From: Petunia secreta
Lineage: Eukaryota > Streptophyta > Magnoliopsida > Solanales > Solanaceae
Length of the DNA stretch: 64,000 nt
Assembly: GCA_029990175.1 (NCBI GenBank)
Contig: JARKIP010000065.1
Coordinates: forward strand, 28,994,501-29,058,500
Reading direction: 5' to 3'
This document shows, piece after piece, positions 57,317 through 64,000 of the stretch (the stretch's first letter is position 1; each line of letters opens with the position of its first letter). Both the position numbers and the translations under genes were made by a program. The notes beneath the pieces were generated by a model that saw nothing but the letters and a program-made list of their open reading frames with translations, was not told the origin of the DNA and ran no database searches.

Positions 57317-59440
57317 TGAAACGACCTTAAGTGGTCGTTTTGGGAATTAGGACCCCGATTGACGTGCCGTTAATTTTAAAAGCTTTGTAAGGACCATCCC
57401 AACTTGTCTGTAAAATTTAAGCTAAATTTGACCTCATTTGGTAGGCATCGGAAGAAGGTTTCAGTTTTCATTAACGATAAATCGCAAAAAGGAGGTTTTC
57501 TAGCACAATTATGGCAAATGAGCTCCGATTCGAAATCTGGAAGCGTCGCTAGGTTCGTATGGTCATTTATGACATATGTGAATTTTTTAAGTGAGTTTCG
57601 AGGTTGTTCGGTTGATTTCGGCTAAAGTTCCGAAAGAATTAATAATTCGGGAGTCCGATTTGAGATTTGCCTTGGCGAGTATGTTACATATATTTTGTAT
57701 AACTTACTTGAAAAAGTTTGGATCATTTCGACTTCTCTAGGGTTCTATTTTAATTTTAATCGTCGTAGCGAATTTATTTTTAAAAAAAAATAAATTACAA
57801 TGTCGGTTAGCTAAGGGATTTAATCCCTTAGCAGCAGCAAGTTACATATACAAGCAGAATCATACGAATATAGATAAGAAAAGAAAGAGGAAAAAAGGGA
57901 AAAAGAGGTGGGAAAATAGTGGAATTTTTTCCCCTAATCTCCACGTAATGATGTTAACTCATTATCTTAGTTTATTGCATGTGTTTGAATATATTTTTAC
58001 GGTAAAAATTGGGATATTAGACATCGCGCTAATGACTTAAATTGATAGTTTAAAGGGTCAATTGGCCCCCGATGATGGAAATGATTATATATTTGTACTC
58101 AGTGAGTTATGAGCAACATATAAATGTAATTTATTTAGGGTTTGGTTATGTGACTTTGAACCATATACATAGGCCTGGCCTACGTATTGCGGATGCGAAT
58201 AGGGTATCAGGCTCCTAACCTGATTACGCTAAGACATAAGGAATGAAGCCTTTAGCTTTATTTGATATAATTTTTCTGCTTATTGAATATAGCGAGATCG
58301 TTTGACAATTAATCCAAAGGAAAAAGCAATTGTTAAGCAGCAGGGCTAGCTTTAGAATACGATAAGATAAGTGTTTATATCTATTTCTTTGTAGGCACCT
58401 GGCCTCGTGGATTTTTTACCACGTGTTCTTTACGTGTGTAGCTGCCGATAGGCGTACTCATTACGCCTTAGCTTTGAATTTACATTGTATATTATATGTT
58501 ATGTCCTGTTGTTGGTATTGCATTGAGGATCTGATCATTGTACTCTGGCTGTGAGTTGACATATACTTCCCGGCAATCGATGAGAGTCCCGCGCCGGTGA
58601 AGGGTTATTATTGCATTATATTGAGAGTAGGAGGATTCCGCCCTCAGAGTAGGAGGATTCCGCTCCATTCCATCATATAGAGGGTAGGAGGATTCCGCCC
58701 TCGGAGCAGGAGGATTCCGGTCCATCGCATCATATTGAGGGTAGGAGGATTCCGCCCTCGGAGCAGGAGGATTTCACTCCATTCATTTGGCAGATGTGAC
58801 CCTTTGCCTCATACTTCATTCATTTCATTTCATTTTATCTCATTCCATTTCATTTCATATGATTGTGTAGACTCATGACTACTGTATTGCTTATATGTGC
58901 ATTGCTTATTTGTTGATTGTTGTCTGGTTCCATTTCCCTGACTAGCGTATCTATTTTTCGAGGTTGCTAGTTTGTTCGAACTTATTGAGTCCTTATGACT
59001 CTCCCCCTATCTGTTCTTGTGTTTTCTTTTCGTTCGGCAGATTCTACTCCAGGACCCAACCAGCCGCGTCGTGATTGAAGTGTAGTACGTTTTCAGCTGT
59101 CTACGGTGAGCCATCTTGATCATTGCGGCCACCAACTTCAAATATATGGTTTTCTTTACTTTTGCTCCCTTCGGGAGGTGTGTATATCATTTGGCCTTCT
59201 TAGATGTCTGATCATGAAACCTTTAAAACTGTGTATTCTGGGTAGTTAGTTGTATTATTCAGACAGCTTGTATGTTTGTCTATCCTTGAGAGTTATCTTA
59301 TGTTGTTAAAGTTTGGTTCATTTTCATTTCAAGGTAATTCTTCACAATTTATATCGATTCAGTCAATAGGGTTCGCCCGACAGGTTTAGGGGAGGTGGTC
59401 CGGTGCCTGCACGGCCTAACCAAGAATTCAGGTCGTGTCA
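57317..59440 (+). repeat. 3' LTR of the chromovirus
   Basis: Starts TGAAACGACCTTAAGTGG and ends AATTCAGGTCGTGTCA. It differs from the 5' LTR by scattered substitutions and small indels, including loss of about 30 bases near 57648. Its 57-bp array is at about 58614-58792. CATAT follows at 59441-59445. Confidence 0.95.
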
Positions 59441-59445
59441 CATAT

Positions 59446-61421
59446 ACCCACCATGTGTACATCATGGGCTGGCAAAGGATTGCGATTAATGTTCGGCGCT
59501 TCTGCGTCTTCAATCACAATTTGGTTATTTTAAATCAGATCTTGCACTGCCCTCTTGAGATAATAGCAATCTTCTGTATCATGCCCTGGTGCACCGGAAT
59601 GGTATTCACAATGCCGACAGTGGTCCACTTTCCCTGTAGGATGCATGTTTCCTTGAATTGGATTTATCATGTCCGAGGCTCGCAATTTCTCAAAGATAGT
59701 AGTGTAAGATTCCCCAATTGGTGTAAATTCTCTCTTTTTCTCTTCTCGAGCCTTCTTAAATTTAGCTCTTGGACGGAAGCCTGCGGGACCTCTTGGTCAG
59801 TAGGTAGGGTTTGGTGGAGCCTGGTAATGATTAGGTGGAGCTTGGTGAGTGGGATATACAGGTTGTGGGGCTGGCGCATGCCGTTGCGGATATGATGATA
59901 GGGCATATTGTTGTGCACCATGTACAGAGTATTGGGGTAACGGTATGGAGTATTAAACATTTTGTTGTGGGTAGTAGTGTTGCGATGGGAGCGTTTTTGG
60001 AGCTTGATATGAATTAGGTTGCCTGTATCGCTCCTCGTTCCATCTTCGCGGACCCAACCCTACCATGGCCACATCTTCTTTCTTTTTCTTAGCAAACTCT
60101 GTTGCCCCAGTTTGCACAGCCTATGTAGTCGCCTTTAGTGCAGTCTGGCTCACAATCTTGCCAGCTTTGACTCCCTTCTCAATCATTTCTCCCATTTTCA
60201 CGACTTCACTAAACGGTTTCCCAAAGGTGGCGACCAATGCACCATTGCACGCCTCATCTTGCACCTCAATGAACAATCGACCATGTCATCGTCCGGTATT
60301 GCAGGGCTCACTCGAGCAGCCTGCTCATGCTATCTGAGGACATACTCCCTAAAGCTTTCACTTGGCTTCTTTTTTATCGCATCCAGAGAGGATCGATCTG
60401 GCAAAACTTCAATGTGGTACTTGTAGTGGTCGTAGAATGCCTGCGCCATGTCATCAAATGCCAACCATTTAGTTACATCCTGCCTCATGAACCATTCGGC
60501 AGTTGCGCCCCCCAAGCTTTCAGAAAAGTATGCTATCAACAGCTTTTCTTTCTTGACCCCTCTCATTTTGTTGCAGTAGGTCTTAATATGAACCCTTGGA
60601 TCTCCTTGCCCGGTGTATAGATCGAACTTTGGAACTATGACCCCGTCTAGCAATTGCAATTTAGGGTAGGGGCAAAGATCCTTGAAAGAAATGTTGGTAT
60701 GATCTCCATATCCCTGAATGATTCTTACTGCTTGTTCCAGACCTTTCACTTTTCGCAGAACCTCGCTCTCATCCAGCTTTCTCGATCGATCAACCTCAAC
60801 CTGAGACACGCGATGTAACCCCTAATCATATGAGTCACTATGTCGAAAATTGGGCTCATGGTGCTGATCATAATGATGATGCCCAGCCTGGAGATGTGGT
60901 TCACTGTTGGACCTGGCCATGGCAGGCATAGGTGGGCCCCAAAAAACTGAAACATGTGGGGGAGGTGGGTCATACTGTCCCTGTAGTGGAGGTGGACCAT
61001 ACTGCCCCTGTGGTGGATGTTGTCCATACTACCCGTGTGGTGGAGGTGGTGGTGGCGGCGCATGAGGGCGAACTTCAGCTTATTTTGTTGCACCATGGGG
61101 ATAGGCCGGATTCTCGCCTACCACAGATGTGCCTGGTGCTCGCTGGATAGCTGTTGGCATAAGCCCATCTAGGAGGTTTGGCATGGGAGGAGGTTCCTGT
61201 GCCGTGGTCATCGCATGATGCATGTCTACCAGGAATTACTTCAAGCTCAGGACCTCTTCCATCGTCCTTTCATTTTCTTCGAAACCGACATCATATTTCT
61301 CTCCTTCAGTTGCCATGTTACCAGGTGGAATTTCAAGTCCCTTAGACTTAGTTGTGTAAGAGTGGGGTAATGCCAGAGCACTCCTCCAAATCACCCGTAA
61401 TCTAGTCTTGTTTCCAAACAA
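59446..61421 (-). pseudogene. Ogre/Tat gag
   Basis: 61421-61236 gives the N-terminal part. A Pro/Gly/Tyr/His-rich stretch (about 61090-60900) follows in another frame. 60809-60330 is the capsid domain (VIVPKFDLYTGQGDPRVHIK, LIAYFSESLGGATAEWFMR, RSSLDAIKKKPSESFREYV). A knuckle CRHCEYHSGAPGHDTEDC is encoded near 59610-59557. The frame is broken several times. The chromovirus lies directly downstream. Confidence 0.85.
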
Positions 61422-62080
61422 AACAGGTTAGAAAACACAATATTTATAAGCCAAGCGCGCCTACAAGCCTAAGGTCGTCATGCATCATCCCGAAACGGTT
61501 GAATTGGATTCTCAAGTATATTGTTTGATTTCATTTTTTCTTTTTCTTTTTTTTAATAATTTTCGTTAGCCTTTTTAAGAAAAATTAAAATGCGAGATAA
61601 AACGGTAACACAGTTTGAGACCAAGTCAAGTTCCATTCCATTTAAGCTCCTAAAAATACAACAATGGTACAATGACTAATCACACAGAATAAGACATAAC
61701 ATCATAACCTGGGAAGACATCCCAACATAGACTAGAGAATGAAGTACTAGACAATAAAAGAGTCTGAAACATAAATAAAAAGTACAACATGTCCAAAAGT
61801 GCATAAATAAAACAACATCCTAATCCCAAGTCTGGAACAACTACATGTCCTCCTGAGGCTCCTGCTAATCTATTGGTGGGTCCCCTGCCAAAGTCTTGCG
61901 TAATCCTGTCAAATCAGTTGTAACTCTGGTGACAAATGGCAGAAATTGCTGGACTAAATCCTCGATAGGCTGCCTCCTGTGATCGACACACATCTCTGCA
62001 ACATACACAGCAGTGTTATAAACCTGCTGATGTGCTGTCCTGATGACCTGATCTGCAGCCTGCAAACCCTGTAGTCTAAC
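61422..62080 (-). other. Leader of the Ogre/Tat element with a short open frame
   Basis: A 66-codon frame at 62065-61865 (MQAADQVIRTAHQQVYNTAV) has normal protein-like composition and may be a piece of the element's upstream ORF. I do not recognise it. The rest is A-rich and non-coding. The element's 5' LTR should lie further up but is cut by the LTR at 62081. Confidence 0.4.
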
Positions 62081-64000
62081 TGTTGAACCCCAAAAATTAC
62101 CCTTTCTTTAGGAAAACATAGGTTTCGGGTATATTATTCAACAAAATGGGATTCCAAAGGGTTTCTTTGGAGTCGCCACCTAATTTAAGGACTATTAGGA
62201 ACCAATTGTTAATTAAAGAGTGCAATTATTCCCTTTACTTTAAAGGAAATTAAATAAATTCAGAGATTCTTAGGTAAGTGGTTCTTTTAAATTCGAAAGA
62301 AGGTCCCTTGCGGGAGCACTTTCGAAAATCCGCTAAATGCGGTTAATCCGGCGGTTTTCACGACTTTATTAAGGATACTATAACTGATATAAATAAGATA
62401 AGATTTAAATTATGCCGATACTTAGATAAATAAATGACCCAATTTAAGATTAACTAAATGGATAATGAAATAATGATCAATTGATTAATTAATAAAATAA
62501 GTAAAGGTTAAATGAAGTTAGATAATTAAATAAAACAAACTAGATACATAGTTAGATAATAATAAAGGATTAATTAATTGATTGAATAAATAGAAAAATA
62601 AATAAGCAAATAAATAACTTAATTAAATAAATGAATACTTATCAATTTTAATTAAGTAAAGGAATAAATGAATAATAATTGATTAAATAAATAAATAAAT
62701 ATTTAATGGGTTAAATAAATGATTAATTGAAATTAGATAAATTAGATTAAGTAAATAGATAGAAAATGAATTTTAATAAAATAATGAATAAATATAATTA
62801 ATTAATTAACTAAATAAATGAATTAGATTAAATAATTGAATATTTAATATAATAAATAAATAAGAAATTCAAATGCAAATTATGATGAAGGTACGATTTT
62901 TAGTCCAATTTGATTTTGCATTCATTAATTGACAAAAATTCTAAACATCCATAAATTAATTGGCGATTCGAAAAGAAAGGATGCAAAGCATTCATATATA
63001 AAAAAACAATTTAAGTGATTTACAATAGTTATTCACAATTCAAATATCATTTTCTATCCTACCGGGCTACTAATCTGGTCTATGGGGAAATCCTATACAA
63101 CATCCATTTTCTAAGGGAGCAGGAAAAGATAGAGTTTAGAAGATAGAACCCGGGAGCACAAACTCAATCACTGAGTCTTGAACTTTGTGATTTTCACTTT
63201 TTCTTTTACATTTTCGGGGATATCAAGTCCCGAAAATGCGAAGCGGAGCAAATAACTTCAAATGCACGTAGCCATCCCCGATTTTGAGTTTTTGACCAAC
63301 TCGATCCCAAGGAGTATTTTCATGCCAAAGAAATGAGGAGAGAAAGATTAGCATCAACTCAAAATTATAATACACTAAAGCAACTTTTCATACTGTCAGT
63401 AAAAGAATAGTTATGCAAGCTCAAAGGTAGAAATTAAGCAAGCTCAGATATAGAAAACTTCTGCTTCTAATCACATAATATGGATCTGAACGAAACCCAT
63501 TTTAATAGGCAAATGGAACACTGAACCTTGATCTATTAACAGAACCAGAACCAAGAATGAACAAACTCTTTGGAACTTACATCAAATAGCAAAAGAAAAC
63601 ATGCTGAAGCTGAAACTGAAACTTAATTCAGGACAGACCATCTTTAATGAACGAGAGAGACATAGCTAAGGAACTAGCCCAAACTGTCTGAGACTTTTAT
63701 TTCAACATCTCATCTTCCATGAACCAAAAAGAAATTATAATACTCAGACGCAACCCAGATAATGAGAGAAAACGAGACAGAGATCTTTTACACACCGAGA
63801 TTGAAAAAGAACTAAACAAAGAGCCAAGCTTAAACTTGAAAGCACTATTACTTTGCAGCTTATATTACTAAATAGAACTGGGCTGAGTATTCTTATTTTT
63901 TTGGCTAATATACAAGCTGATAACCCAAGACAACCACACACTTACAAAAAAAAAAAAAAAAAAACTTCACTCTACATCAACTCCTATCCCTGACCAAATT
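62081..64000 (+). mobile_element. Ogre-type LTR, plus orientation, running off the window
   Basis: Starts TGTTGAACCCCAAAAATTAC. It contains TTTGGAGTCGCCACCTAATT, AGAAGGTCCCTTGCGGGAGC and AATCCGGCGG, blocks of Solanaceae Ogre-type LTRs. The right end and any interior are outside the window, so a solo LTR and a full element cannot be told apart. Confidence 0.7.
62400..62870. repeat. AT-only low-complexity stretch of (A)ATAAATAA words
   Basis: Nearly 500 bases composed of AATAAATAA, AATTAATT and GATTAAAT words with almost no C. It lies inside the LTR. Confidence 0.9.

Larger units (their letters stand above)
49874..59440 (+). mobile_element. Complete Del/Tekay-type chromovirus (Ty3/gypsy), defective
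   Basis: A 9.6-kb element with LTRs 49874-52023 and 57317-59440, a 5-bp duplication CATAT, an initiator-Met primer site, a purine tract, and the order gag, protease, RT, RNase H, integrase, chromodomain. It is inserted in the gag region of the antisense Ogre/Tat element. The protein frame has at least seven in-frame stops and several frameshifts, so it cannot move by itself. Confidence 0.95.
41013..62080 (-). mobile_element. Ogre/Tat retrotransposon, interrupted by a chromovirus
   Basis: On the minus strand, from high to low coordinates: gag (61421-59446), the inserted chromovirus, then protease, G-patch, RT, RNase H, a second (archaeal-type) RNase H, integrase, repeat-rich 3' UTR, purine tract and 3' LTR. 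The second RNase H before the integrase is the hallmark of the Tat/Ogre group. The 5' LTR is not in view. The coding region is broken in many places, so the element is inactive by itself. Confidence 0.85.

Overview
This is a plant nuclear window and almost certainly comes from a solanaceous genome. The evidence is a TS-type SINE, several LTR retrotransposons of the Ogre/Tat type with a tRNA-Arg primer site, Stowaway MITEs, and an intron-containing tropinone-reductase-like gene. No intact gene, rRNA, tRNA or CRISPR array was found. About nine tenths of the sequence is transposable elements, many nested in one another. All family assignments come from motifs I can read, not from a database search.

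Region 1 (1-16.4 kb). A short-chain dehydrogenase of the tropinone-reductase type lies on the minus strand. Exons 1-2 (16404-15933) and exons 3-4 (1530-1121) are about 14 kb apart. A minus-strand Ogre-type retrotransposon (2233-15292) with two LTRs of about 2.1 kb sits in intron 2. It carries only a broken ORF1 (DUF7745-like) and three tandem-repeat arrays, with no gag-pol, so it is a non-autonomous derivative. The host gene itself looks dead: the catalytic Tyr position reads Gln, one base is missing at the exon 3/4 junction, and no last exon is visible.

Region 2 (16.4-30 kb). This part holds a 5'-truncated LINE, a solo LTR (19728-22278, target duplication ATAAG) inside a GGTTTGG-rich element, and a UDP-glycosyltransferase pseudogene (about 22870-23510, minus). 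It also holds an internally deleted gypsy element, and an antisense LTR fragment that contains a solo LTR that in turn contains a Stowaway MITE. It ends with a long-inverted-repeat element and a tandem duplication.

Region 3 (30-42 kb). A degraded Ty1/copia element on the minus strand (30808-36880) is split inside its reverse transcriptase by an Ogre 5' LTR fragment with a tRNA-Arg primer site. A plus-strand Ogre-type LTR start (37623), gene-poor sequence and a 42-bp palindrome follow.

Region 4 (41-64 kb). A minus-strand Ogre/Tat element has gag, protease, a G-patch domain, RT, two RNase H domains and integrase, with a tandem-repeat 3' UTR. It is interrupted in its gag region by a complete Del/Tekay-type chromovirus (49874-59440, target duplication CATAT) that carries a C-terminal chromodomain and many stop codons. 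A plus-strand Ogre-type LTR begins at 62081 and runs off the window.

The order of insertion can be read directly. Ogre came before the chromovirus in region 4, copia came before Ogre in region 3, and the nested LTR and MITE layers follow in region 2. The genes do not form a pathway or operon. The only host-derived genes are two pseudogenes of specialised-metabolism enzyme families.
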